A stretch of 48,924 bases of DNA from CALARM01 sp964431735 (lineage in GTDB: Bacteria > Vulcanimicrobiota > SpSt-956 > JAKJGF01), in assembly GCA_964431735.1 (NCBI GenBank), contig CAYSLJ010000034.1, positions 1-48,924 of the forward strand. The letters are read 5' to 3'. The stretch's first letter is position 1, and every line of letters begins with the position of its first letter. Below, one piece after another: positions 8,331-17,450 of the stretch. Position numbers and translations under genes: made by a program. The notes under the pieces were generated by a model. The model made no database searches. It saw only the letters and a list, made by a program, of their open reading frames with translations, and was not told where the DNA came from.

Positions 8331-8578
8331 TGGGTGTTAGAGTAACAAAAGAAAGAATACCAGTAGTCCTTCTTACAACAACCCATCGTATGGAAGGAGA
8401 AGTTCATGTAATTCCGGGAGGACGACTTCTGGATGAAATCAATAAAAAGATTGACTTTCTCCCTATTACAAATGTTACAGTCTATGATTTAGATGGGGAA
8501 ACTCCTCTAGATACAGTAGATTTCCTTGCAGTTAACAAAAGCCAGATAGTTTTTTTAACGCCGAGCGTAGGTTATTAA
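8330..8578 (+). CDS. Small conserved-looking hypothetical protein
   Basis: An 82-residue protein with a TTG start. It begins with a beta-rich segment (VRVTKERIPVVLLTTTHRMEG) and ends with VDFLAVNKSQIVFLTPS; the pattern of short strands and a GGRLLDEIN helix suggests a small beta-barrel or sandwich. I do not recognise a characterised family. It is soluble, without a signal peptide. Gene reality is supported by the frame ending cleanly, amino-acid composition unlike the shadow frames, and the dedicated leader. It may be co-regulated with the metallo-hydrolase 113 nt downstream. Confidence 0.75.
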   Translation: MGVRVTKERIPVVLLTTTHRMEGEVHVIPGGRLLDEINKKIDFLPITNVTVYDLDGETPLDTVDFLAVNKSQIVFLTPSVGY

Positions 8579-8624
8579 TTATATTTACTAACCTCCGGGA
8601 GAGAGATAGATCTAAAAATATTTA

Positions 8625-8691
8625 TACATCTAAGTCAGAAGGGCAGGTGGATAAAAACCAGCTTTAGATGTAAATAGTTGGTTTTATTTTT
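8625..8691 (+). promoter_or_regulatory. Candidate terminator/antiterminator leader
   Basis: A terminator-like stem pairs AAAACCAGCT (8654-8663) with AGTTGGTTTT (8676-8685) with one G-U pair and is followed by ATTTTT directly abutting the ATG at 8692. A second 9-bp stem pairs TACATCTAA (8625-8633) with TTAGATGTA (8664-8672), which lies in the loop of the first stem. The two stems either exclude each other or form a pseudoknot. This geometry is typical of transcription attenuators or riboswitch expression platforms. No known riboswitch core was recognised. Confidence 0.45.
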
Positions 8692-9393
8692 ATGAGAGTC
8701 AGGTGGCTTGGGCATTCCTGTTTTCTAATAACATCAGGAAGGGGTATAAAAATATTAACAGATCCCTATGGTAAAAATGTGTCTTATACCTTGCCAAAGG
8801 TTACTCCAGATATAGTAATACTCAGTCATCATCATTTCGATCATAATGCTCACTGGAGAGCTGAAGGCAAGCCGAGAATAGTAAAAAGAACAAGTGATTT
8901 TTATGAAGAACATGAAGTAAACGTAAAAGGTGAACATATAAAATTTAAAGGAATTCCTACATATCATGATACAAGTCTCGGGAAAAAGAAAGGGCCAAAT
9001 ACCATACTGGTCTGGGCACTGGATGAGATATCCTTCTGTTTTCTGGGAGATCTGGGACATATACCTTCTGAAAAAGAATACGAAACTATAGGAAAAGTAG
9101 ATGTCCTGTTTGTACCTGTAGGAGGACTGACTACAATTGCTGCAAAAGAAGCAGCAGATATTGCAAACAGACTTTCTCCAAGTATTGTTTTTCCAATGCA
9201 TTTTAAAACAGAGTTCGGAGGAGAAGCTCTCGCCAATATTTTATCTGATGATGTGTCAATCTTCCTTGCCAGAATGAGAGATGTAAGGAAACTTGATACA
9301 GACTCATTTAATTTTAATCCTGCAGATATAAAAGAAGCTTCACTTGAAGGGACAAGGGTCTATAATTTAACATACATACCGTCAGAAGAATAA
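8692..9393 (+). CDS. UlaG-like metallo-beta-lactamase-fold hydrolase
   Basis: The protein has 233 residues and is a complete metallo-beta-lactamase-fold hydrolase of the UlaG/YtkL type. It starts MRVRWLGHSCFLI, has the metal motif HHHFDH (an HxHxDH site), then FLGDLGH, and a final PMHFKTE. Family members are metal-dependent hydrolases, with L-ascorbate-6-phosphate lactonase as the named example; many remain uncharacterised. The substrate cannot be read from sequence. The ATG follows a U-rich tail of a possible attenuator with no Shine-Dalgarno, so translation may be weak or regulated. The start is kept because family members begin at exactly this point. Confidence 0.9.
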   Translation: MRVRWLGHSCFLITSGRGIKILTDPYGKNVSYTLPKVTPDIVILSHHHFDHNAHWRAEGKPRIVKRTSDFYEEHEVNVKGEHIKFKGIPTYHDTSLGKKKGPNTILVWALDEISFCFLGDLGHIPSEKEYETIGKVDVLFVPVGGLTTIAAKEAADIANRLSPSIVFPMHFKTEFGGEALANILSDDVSIFLARMRDVRKLDTDSFNFNPADIKEASLEGTRVYNLTYIPSEE

Positions 9394-9778
9394 CTGCGTG
9401 ATGCGTGATGGTGATGGGTGATGCGATAGCATTCACATGTTACTCATTACGCATTACGATTTAACCGCAAATACCTCAATCCTTCGTGCATATCAACCGG
9501 GGATTAACAGTCCTGATTACGTAAATGGATAAAAATTGCTATGCAGCTCTTATCAAAGCTGACTGCTATCAGTTGACAGCTGAACACTTTACTGAGGTAA
9601 GCATAAATAATACTAACAGTCATGACCGGAGCGGTCACAAACAGATATGAAAATTAACAACGAGGGAACCATAAGACTTCATCATTTTTATATAAAATAC
9701 CCACGTGACCCGTAACGGAGAAAAATGTTTATTAAATGCTTATGGTCAGATCAGTAAAATAAATGGAGTTTTTAATTT
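9394..9778. repeat. 385-bp gap with heptads and a family A element
   Basis: Heptads of the CGTGATG/GCATTAC type fill 9393-9462. An expanded family A element covers 9591-9755: its left end ACTGAGGTAAGCATAA and right end TTATGGTCAGATCAGT match the 6880-6980 element, with about 60 bp of extra sequence and a shortened heptad core at 9708-9722. The dnaE ribosome binding site (GGAG) lies just after it. No other gene is visible. Confidence 0.65.
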
Positions 9779-12700
9779 ATGATTGATTATGTACATCTTC
9801 ACGTTCATACAGAATTCAGCTTACTGGACGGTGCCTGTAAGATAAAAGAAATTGTTAAAGCAACAAAAGAGATGGGAATGAAAGCCCTTTCAATTACAGA
9901 CCATGGTACAATGTTCGGTATTATTGATTTTTACACAGCCTGTATGCAGGAAGGAGTAAAACCTGTTGTAGGCTCTGAAATATATGTGGCACCAAGAACC
10001 AGGTTTGATAAATCTCCTGCCTATGACAAAAAACCCTATCATCTTGTACTACTGGCAAAAAATCTGGATGGATACAACAGGCTGAGTGAAATAGTCAGCC
10101 TGTCTTACCAGGAAGGGTTTTATTATAAACCGAGAGCAGATAAAGATATACTCAGACATTATGCATCTTCAGGGAACCTTATAGCCCTTTCCGCCTGTAT
10201 GTCCGGTGAAGTGGCATCTTATATACAATTAAGACAACTGGATATGGCAGAGAAAGCTGCTCTGGAATATCGTGATATATTCGGCACAGGTAATTTCTAT
10301 CTAGAAATTCAGGATCACAAAATACCGGAACAGAAAGAAATTAACGAACATGTAGTAAAAATAGCCAGAAAACACAATATACCTCTCATTGCAACAAATG
10401 ATGTTCACTATATAAAAAAAGATCATGCCTTTGCCCATGATGTGCTTCTCTGTGTCGGTACAGGGAATAAACTGGCAGATAAAGAAAGACTTCGCTACCC
10501 GACTTCGGAATTCTATCTGAAAACACCTGAAGAAATGAAAAATCTATTCCCATTTGCCCCTGATTCCATAGAAAATTCAATGGAAATCATGGAGAAATGC
10601 AATATAAATTTCACCTTTGACGAACTCCATCTCCCTGATTATATTGTTCCTCCAGCCTATGATATAGCATCATATTTAAGATACCTCTGCGAAAAAGGCA
10701 TAAAAGAGCGTTATCCCGATACCTGGCAGGAACTGATGCCAAGATTGAACTATGAACTTGATGTCATTCACACAAAAGGTTATGATGCATATTTTGTTAT
10801 AGTATGGGATTTTATAAATTACAGCAGAAAACAGCACATCCCTGTAGGGCCGGGACGGGGTAGTGCCGCAGGCAGTATGGTTGCCTATGTACTGGGTATT
10901 ACAGATATAGACCCTCTGAGATACGGACTGATTTTCGAAAGGTTTTTGAACCCGGAACGTAAATCCATGCCTGATATAGATATAGATTTCTGCTACACCA
11001 GAAGACCTGAAGTCATAGAATATGTAAAAAGAAAATACGGCACAGATCATGTGGCACAGATTATTACCTTCGGAAGAATGAAAGCAAAAGCTGCCATAAG
11101 AGATGTAGGACGGGTATTTGATCTGCCCATACCGTTTGTGGATAAAATTGCAAAGCTTATTCCGGCAAGAGCAAAAAATATAAAAGAAGCTCTTGAAACA
11201 GAGCAGGAACTCAGAGATATGGTGAGGGAAGATATGAATGTAAAAAGGCTGATTGAAACAGCACAGGAACTGGAAGGTCTTGCAAGAAATCCTGGCATAC
11301 ATGCTGCAGGAGTTGTTATTTCCAGGCATCCTCTCATAAAATGTGTTCCTCTTTACAGTTCCGGAGGAGATGGTATTTCAACTCAATATGAAATGAAAAA
11401 CCTTGAAAAAATAGGACTCTTAAAAATGGATTTTCTGGGTCTGAGAACCCTCACTGTTTTACGTGATGCACTGGAATTAATAGAACGGAACAAACATGTT
11501 AAAGTAGACATAACAAAAATACCTCTTGCTGATCCTGCGACTGCGTCACTTCTTCAAAAAGGCCATACAGTAGGAGTATTCCAGCTTGAATCTGAAGGCA
11601 TGACAAAAATAGTCATGGACCTTATGCCAGAAAAATTTGAAGATATTATACCGCTGGTGGCACTGTACAGACCGGGTCCTCTGGGCTCCGGCATGGTAGA
11701 CGATTTTATAGCATGCAGACATGGGAAAAAGCAAATCCAGTACAAACATCCCATGCTGGAACCGGTATTGAAAGAAACCTACGGAGTAATTCTCTATCAG
11801 GATCAGGTAATGAAAATCTCAAATGAACTTGCCGGATTTTCTATGGGGCAGGCAGATTTATTAACAAGAGCCATGGGGAAGAAAAAACATGATGTTATGG
11901 CACAGCAAAAAGGATTATTCATAGAAGGATCAGTAAAAAAGGGAGTTCCTGCAAAAACAGCTGAAGAAATATTCGATCTTATGGCCTATTTCGCAGGTTA
12001 TGGTTTCAATAAAGCACACAGTGCCTGTTATGCCTATATAGTTTATCAGACTGCCTATTTAAAAGCCCATTATCCTGTGGAATTCATGGCAGCCAACATG
12101 ACAAGCGTAATGGATAAAACTGAAAAGATAGCTGTTCTTATAAGTGAATGTAAGAAAATGGGCATAAAAATCCTTCCTCCCCATGTAAATATAAGTAATT
12201 TTGCCTTTAATGTTCAGGGAGATAATATCATCCTGGGACTGGGAGCCATAAAAAATGTAGGCGAAGGTGCTATAAATGCCATTGTAGAGTCAAGGAACAG
12301 GGAAGGCAATTTTGAAAGTCTCTTTGATTTCTGCCAGAGAGTCGATCTCAGAGCGGTAAATAAAAGGGTCATTGAAAATTTAATACTTGCAGGTGCCTTT
12401 GATAATCTCGGAGCAAACAGGTCACAGCTTGTAAATTCAATAGAACAGGCCATGGAATACGGACAGCAGATTCAGAAAGAAAAAGACAGTCGCCAGATTC
12501 AACTGTTTGATATGGATGCAGAAGCGGCTTCTATGCCTCCTTCCATCGGGGAAATGGAAGATTTTTCCTATGATAAACGTTTATCTCTGGAAAAAGGAAC
12601 TCTCGGTTTTTATATTTCAGGCCATCCTCTTACACCATATGAAGCAAAACTCAAGTCTCTTATTACTGCAACAGCCGGTAAACTTCAGTTGATAAAAGAC

Positions 12701-13276
12701 AGAAGAAAAGTCACAATAGGAGGCATTGTGGTTCAGGCAAGAAAAACAATTACTAAAAAACAGGAAAACATGGCCTATGTTACCATTGAAGATCTGGAAG
12801 GAGAAATAGAGACTATTGTATTTCCTAAAACTTATAAAGAATATGGCCATCTCCTGATAGAAGATAAAATATTATTGATAGAAGGTACGGTAAAAATTGA
12901 AGAAAGAGGCAGCTATTCCGATGATGAAGAAGAAATCACGGAAAAACAGATAAAAATAAGTTTTTTTGCGGAAAAGATTTCGGAATTTTCATCACACCAG
13001 GAAGAAGATAAAAAAGAGGAACATGAAAAGATACAGAGCAAATATCAGGGTATACATATAAAAGTTCTCCTGGACAGTATGGAATATAAAAAACTGGAGA
13101 CATTGAAAGATTTTCTCCATTCACAAATAGGTGAACAGCCTGTTTACATACATCTGGAAAAAGGTATAGAAAAAAGATTGATAGCCCTTAATAAAGACTA
13201 CTGGGCATCTCCCACAGGCATAGAACACAATCTGTCAGGACTTATGGGAGAACATGCTATAGTATGGGTAGAGTGA
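9779..13276 (+). CDS. dnaE: DNA polymerase III subunit alpha
   Basis: The protein has 1165 residues, the usual length for DnaE. The N-terminal PHP domain starts HLHVHTEFSLLDGACK. The polymerase core has GPGRGSAAGSMVAYVLGITD and the catalytic Asp cluster MPDIDIDFCY near residue 400. The helix-hairpin-helix part and a C-terminal OB fold (about 980-1050, with VTIGGIVVQARK) follow. It is the catalytic replicase subunit; the family adds dNTPs to the 3' end with two metal ions. There is no N-terminal exonuclease insertion, so it is DnaE rather than PolC. The next gene begins 1 nt after its stop, so the kinase-ATPase is probably co-transcribed with it. Confidence 0.97.
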   Translation: MIDYVHLHVHTEFSLLDGACKIKEIVKATKEMGMKALSITDHGTMFGIIDFYTACMQEGVKPVVGSEIYVAPRTRFDKSPAYDKKPYHLVLLAKNLDGYNRLSEIVSLSYQEGFYYKPRADKDILRHYASSGNLIALSACMSGEVASYIQLRQLDMAEKAALEYRDIFGTGNFYLEIQDHKIPEQKEINEHVVKIARKHNIPLIATNDVHYIKKDHAFAHDVLLCVGTGNKLADKERLRYPTSEFYLKTPEEMKNLFPFAPDSIENSMEIMEKCNINFTFDELHLPDYIVPPAYDIASYLRYLCEKGIKERYPDTWQELMPRLNYELDVIHTKGYDAYFVIVWDFINYSRKQHIPVGPGRGSAAGSMVAYVLGITDIDPLRYGLIFERFLNPERKSMPDIDIDFCYTRRPEVIEYVKRKYGTDHVAQIITFGRMKAKAAIRDVGRVFDLPIPFVDKIAKLIPARAKNIKEALETEQELRDMVREDMNVKRLIETAQELEGLARNPGIHAAGVVISRHPLIKCVPLYSSGGDGISTQYEMKNLEKIGLLKMDFLGLRTLTVLRDALELIERNKHVKVDITKIPLADPATASLLQKGHTVGVFQLESEGMTKIVMDLMPEKFEDIIPLVALYRPGPLGSGMVDDFIACRHGKKQIQYKHPMLEPVLKETYGVILYQDQVMKISNELAGFSMGQADLLTRAMGKKKHDVMAQQKGLFIEGSVKKGVPAKTAEEIFDLMAYFAGYGFNKAHSACYAYIVYQTAYLKAHYPVEFMAANMTSVMDKTEKIAVLISECKKMGIKILPPHVNISNFAFNVQGDNIILGLGAIKNVGEGAINAIVESRNREGNFESLFDFCQRVDLRAVNKRVIENLILAGAFDNLGANRSQLVNSIEQAMEYGQQIQKEKDSRQIQLFDMDAEAASMPPSIGEMEDFSYDKRLSLEKGTLGFYISGHPLTPYEAKLKSLITATAGKLQLIKDRRKVTIGGIVVQARKTITKKQENMAYVTIEDLEGEIETIVFPKTYKEYGHLLIEDKILLIEGTVKIEERGSYSDDEEEITEKQIKISFFAEKISEFSSHQEEDKKEEHEKIQSKYQGIHIKVLLDSMEYKKLETLKDFLHSQIGEQPVYIHLEKGIEKRLIALNKDYWASPTGIEHNLSGLMGEHAIVWVE

Positions 13277-13277
13277 C

Positions 13278-15326
13278 ATGCTATATGGTAATAGGTACCG
13301 GGTAATAGAAAAAATAGGTCATGGAAGTATGGGATATGTGCTGAAATGTCGTGATATATGGCTCGGACGTAATGTAGCATTAAAGATTCCATGGCAACAT
13401 CTCATTGAACATGATAAAATTTCAACTGCCATAAAACCTCTCAAAAGATTTGTACGGGAAGCAAGAGAACTTGCCAGTCTCGAACATCCAAATATAGTAA
13501 CCGTCTATGATATGGGCTGTGAAAACAATATACCCTATCTTGTTATGCCTTTCATAGAAGGAACAAGTCTGGACAAAATCCTCTCTCACGGTAAGCCTGA
13601 TACAGAAACAGCCCTGACCATAGCAATTGATATATTCGAGGCCATAGGACATGCTCACGAACATGGTATTGTTCACCGCGATTTAAAACCTTCGAATATA
13701 ATCATTACAGACAGAGATAAAACAATGATAATGGATTTCGGTATGGTCAGGAGAATAGGAAGTGATACTGAACTGACAGAAATCAATTCTATAATAGGTT
13801 CAGCTGACTACATCTCGCCGGAACAGGCTATGTCAAGCAAAGTTGACCATCGGGCAGATCTATATTCCATCGGTATAATTCTTTACGAATTATTCACAGG
13901 AGTCAGGCCTTTCCGGGGAGATAATATATTTTCACTCATATTGCAGCACATCAATGTCATACCACAGCCTCCGAGTTTTCATAACCCTTTCATTAATATT
14001 AAACTCGAAAAAATTATTATGAATCTATTACAGAAAAAACCTGCAAAACGTTATGATAATACTAAAAAAATCATCTCTCTTCTCAAAGATATTTATTCCT
14101 GCAGAAAACAAACAACAGGAGAAAGATTATATAAAGAAAGAAATATTGATTTTTCTATTCGACTCATAGGAAAAGACAAAACTATTTATCGCCTTGTCTC
14201 CCTGGTAGATATGTTAAAATCAGGGAAAAATTCTGTATGTTTTATTACAGGTCCCGAAGGAACAGGAAAAAGCCGCCTGGTTAACGAGATAATCACCATC
14301 GCTTCCGTAAGGAAGATAAAATATCTAAAAGAAGAACTTGGAGAAATTGATACTGTTATCCCATTTTATTCCATTAGGAAATTAATCAAAGAATTGAATA
14401 TGGAGGATCTTATTCATAATAGCCCGGAAATTACAATGGAACATTTCTCTTCTTTAATTACTGATAAACTGGAAGATTATACACATTCAGAGCCTTTAAT
14501 AATAATATTTGACGACGCAGCTTATGCAACAGCTGATACAAAAACACTTCTTGCCTCTGTAATAAAAAATTCCATTCTTAAAAACATACCTGTTTTATGG
14601 GTTTTAACATCTCATATACCTGAAAAATCTTTTTGTGATACAGACTTAAATATAGAAGAAAAAATTGAAGACATAAAACTGGAATACCTGTCTCGAAATG
14701 ATTTTTCAGATTTAATAGAGGAATTTCTCGGGAAAAACAGGTTAAATGAAGAAGCTATAGATAAAATTTATAAGTTATGCAATGGCTCCCCTTTATATCT
14801 CAAGGAAATTATAAAAGGCCAGAAAGAAATTTCTCCGAAAAAAAATAAAAAAGATATAATAAAATCCAACATAGAAAAATTAAAAAATAATCCCCTCTTA
14901 CAGTTACTATGTGTATATCACGGAGATATAACTTTATCTATGACAGAGGAAATTTTAAAGGAATATACCGGAAAAAATTTAAAAGAATTTTCTTTACCTG
15001 ATATAGTGAAATATAACAAAAATAATGACAGGTTTTCTTTTATACATCCATTGTATAAAAAGATATTATATGATAATATAACATCAGATATAAAGAAAAT
15101 TTTTCATAATAAAATTGCCTGTATCTATGAAAAAAAGGTGAAAAATTATAAAAATAGTATTTTTTTTCTATTATGTGTGTTAATATATCATTTTCTAAAA
15201 GGAGACGATATAGAAAAAGCCTGTCATTACTGTGCAAAAATTAATTTTTTTGCTTCTTCAACAGGATCCTGTAAGGAGTTATTTTACAGGTGTAATTTAT
15301 TAAAAATTACTGATACTGCAAAATAA
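13278..15326 (+). CDS. Ser/Thr protein kinase fused to a P-loop ATPase domain
   Basis: The protein has 682 residues. The kinase domain (about 1-280) has a glycine loop IGHGSMGYV, lysine in VALKIP, the catalytic VHRDLKPSN with Asp135, DFGMVRR and an APE-like SPEQ, so it should be active. A P-loop ATPase of the AAA/STAND type follows, with Walker A GPEGTGKS at 325-332 and Walker B-like LIIIFDDA. The remaining helical part to 682 is less clear. Kinase-AAA fusions of this kind are usually signalling proteins. The start lies 1 nt after the dnaE stop. The 3' part becomes AT-rich and lysine-rich, and no membrane segment is obvious. Confidence 0.92.
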   Translation: MLYGNRYRVIEKIGHGSMGYVLKCRDIWLGRNVALKIPWQHLIEHDKISTAIKPLKRFVREARELASLEHPNIVTVYDMGCENNIPYLVMPFIEGTSLDKILSHGKPDTETALTIAIDIFEAIGHAHEHGIVHRDLKPSNIIITDRDKTMIMDFGMVRRIGSDTELTEINSIIGSADYISPEQAMSSKVDHRADLYSIGIILYELFTGVRPFRGDNIFSLILQHINVIPQPPSFHNPFINIKLEKIIMNLLQKKPAKRYDNTKKIISLLKDIYSCRKQTTGERLYKERNIDFSIRLIGKDKTIYRLVSLVDMLKSGKNSVCFITGPEGTGKSRLVNEIITIASVRKIKYLKEELGEIDTVIPFYSIRKLIKELNMEDLIHNSPEITMEHFSSLITDKLEDYTHSEPLIIIFDDAAYATADTKTLLASVIKNSILKNIPVLWVLTSHIPEKSFCDTDLNIEEKIEDIKLEYLSRNDFSDLIEEFLGKNRLNEEAIDKIYKLCNGSPLYLKEIIKGQKEISPKKNKKDIIKSNIEKLKNNPLLQLLCVYHGDITLSMTEEILKEYTGKNLKEFSLPDIVKYNKNNDRFSFIHPLYKKILYDNITSDIKKIFHNKIACIYEKKVKNYKNSIFFLLCVLIYHFLKGDDIEKACHYCAKINFFASSTGSCKELFYRCNLLKITDTAK

Positions 15327-15510
15327 ACATCTACATCTGTCATTGTTAAATAAAGGAGACATACTCCTGATTATAAAAGAGAAATACTCTTTGAGACTGC
15401 CATCAATTAAAGATGCATTGAATAGACCCTTATATTAGTTCTTCCCGTGACATATTACGAGATAACAAGGAGCAAATATCAGGTATTATCAGTAAAAAAG
15501 GAGACAGACA

Positions 15511-16776
15511 GTGAATACAGAGATAATTTTCTTCTGGTTATTAGCCGGTATATATTCCTTAATAATTTTATTGGAACTCAGAGCCCATTACATACAGGAT
15601 AATCAAAACAGAGACATACTTGAAAGACCTAATTTTTTTCTGTGGTTTTTAAGCAGACAGTATTATATGTCCGGATTGCAGGCTATGGATAGAAAGAAAT
15701 ATAAAAAAGCTTTACTGCAATTCAAGAGAGCTTTACAGTTTGACCCTCATTACGGACCTGCTTATTTAGAGATGGGGAAATCTCTATTTTTTCTCGGTAA
15801 ACTGCAATCATCTCAGGGTATGATTGAAAAAGCTGTTAAACTGGAAGAGGAAAACGCAAAAAATCACCTGAACCTTGGCATAGTACTTTCTGCCCAGGGG
15901 AATTACCAGGAAGCCATTATTCATCTTGATAGATCCTGCTCAATAGATAAACATGATTTTGATATCTATCTGTACAGAGGAGCATGCCTTTTTGAATTAA
16001 GAAAAATAAATATGTCAGTAGAAAGTTTTATAAAAAGTCTCCATCTTGTATCAAACTATCAGATGTTTACAACTATGATTGAGAGGTTTGTCAGAGTCTT
16101 CGACAGTGTATTATATAAAGCTATAATAAATTTTCTGGAAAAACTTGATGTAAAATACGATGATATAACGGTAAACGATAACTTTGAACGAAGTTTTAAC
16201 GGAGTTTATACAGATGACAGGGATATCACTTTTTCACCTGTTGAAAAATGTGCCATCCTTATGCTCAGCTTTCCGGCAAAAGATTGTGCTTCTATTATGC
16301 AAAAATTTCCTTCTGTATTCATAAAAAAGCTTGCAGAAATAATGGCAGGTATGTCTGATGTAAAGTTAAACGAAAAGAAACTTGTCCTCGGTGAATTTCT
16401 TGAAACAATAGACTGGCGTGAGATAATCAAGACAGAATCGGAAGAAGCAAAAAAATATTATAACCTGGGCAAATCTTTTATGGAAAGAACCAATCTTGAC
16501 CTTGCAATAACACAGTTTAAAAAAGCTCTCAGAATTGACCCTAATTATATTGAAGCCCGGAAAGATCTTGGCTATGCATTTGCAAAAAGGGGCCAGCTAA
16601 ATGATGCCATTTCAGAATGGGAAAAAGCTATAGCTTCAGGAGTAAAGGATGCAGAACTGCATAAAAAACTCGGCGATGCCTATGCCAAACAGGGTAATTT
16701 AAGCCAGGCCAGCTATGAATGGAAAAAAGCTTCAGCAGTTGAGCGAAGCAACGGATCGGTTATCAGTGATCAGTGA
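15511..16776 (+). CDS. Membrane-anchored TPR protein with a FliG-N-like segment
   Basis: The protein has 421 residues. An N-terminal membrane segment (about 3-22) is followed by TPR units (about 50-190), a middle segment (about 239-300) and two or three C-terminal TPRs (about 310-410). The middle segment begins SPVEKCAILMLSFPAKDCAS and has the alternation seen in FliG N-terminal or MgtE-N helices, with a family-like pattern of [KR]xAILLLSL...hhLsPEEhxxhxxxM. It is only a sequence-pattern similarity. A GTG start with AAAGGAG 7 nt upstream was chosen. The stop codon TGA is supplied by the first CAGTGATCAGTGA heptads. It sits within a kinase cluster and probably scaffolds signalling complexes. 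Confidence 0.82.
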   Translation: MNTEIIFFWLLAGIYSLIILLELRAHYIQDNQNRDILERPNFFLWFLSRQYYMSGLQAMDRKKYKKALLQFKRALQFDPHYGPAYLEMGKSLFFLGKLQSSQGMIEKAVKLEEENAKNHLNLGIVLSAQGNYQEAIIHLDRSCSIDKHDFDIYLYRGACLFELRKINMSVESFIKSLHLVSNYQMFTTMIERFVRVFDSVLYKAIINFLEKLDVKYDDITVNDNFERSFNGVYTDDRDITFSPVEKCAILMLSFPAKDCASIMQKFPSVFIKKLAEIMAGMSDVKLNEKKLVLGEFLETIDWREIIKTESEEAKKYYNLGKSFMERTNLDLAITQFKKALRIDPNYIEARKDLGYAFAKRGQLNDAISEWEKAIASGVKDAELHKKLGDAYAKQGNLSQASYEWKKASAVERSNGSVISDQ

Positions 16777-17450
16777 CCGGTTACAAGTCAGCGGTAATTT
16801 CGGCATCAGTTGAAACCGGGTTCCAGGTTTTAATCTTCCTGACGGGACACCCCAAAGCAGTAATCAATCAGTGACATATTTTCTGTCAGGAAATAAGTAC
16901 ATCATATTTACAGTTTATATCCTGAAGCGTAACCTGTAACGCGATGATACTAACTGGTCTCACATTTTGCCGGAGTTGTTTTTCCTGCAGTCCTAAGGAC
17001 CGCTCCAGATAAGTTCATACCCATTTCTAAAACCTGTCCCTGTCCGGACTCTTCCGGAAAAGATATGATCCTGTTGCGTAGCAAACTGGTTTTACAGACT
17101 GTTAATATTTTGCGTCTATATAATTTATAACTCTCTTTTAATACGGCATATCTTTTCCTACAGAGCCCGGACAGGAACAGGAGCGTGTTCCATATTTTTT
17201 GGGTACCAATTTATCTGGAGCGGTAATTATAGAATAAGGATTTACAACTTTTAGCTGATAATTATCTGCTGAACACTTTTACAAAAATAAACCTTCAAAT
17301 GACGTTAAATGTAAGATTGAATATATACTTGCGTGTTTAACTGTTATATCTTATAATAAGTGAGTGGTGAATAGTGAGTATAATCAGTCTGCTCACTGCT
17401 CACTACTCACTTATATGTCCTGTATGGACTGAATATCTTCGAGGTGAATC
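16777..17450. repeat. 674-bp gap: heptads and inverted family C and B copies
   Basis: No gene is visible. The region holds heptads (16758-16790 and 17358-17413), a right-half family B copy (inverted, 16876-16945), an inverted family C copy (16997-17068) and a direct family C copy (17131-17224). The last two face each other about 60-80 bp apart and form a large imperfect inverted repeat, each with CATATCTTTTCC on one side and CTGGAGCGGT on the other. Confidence 0.75.

Noticed and set aside
10676..11329. 217-residue minus-strand frame inside dnaE
   Set aside because: It lies fully opposite a conserved polymerase core, is rich in Cys/Phe/Tyr as expected of antisense frames, and has no ribosome binding site.
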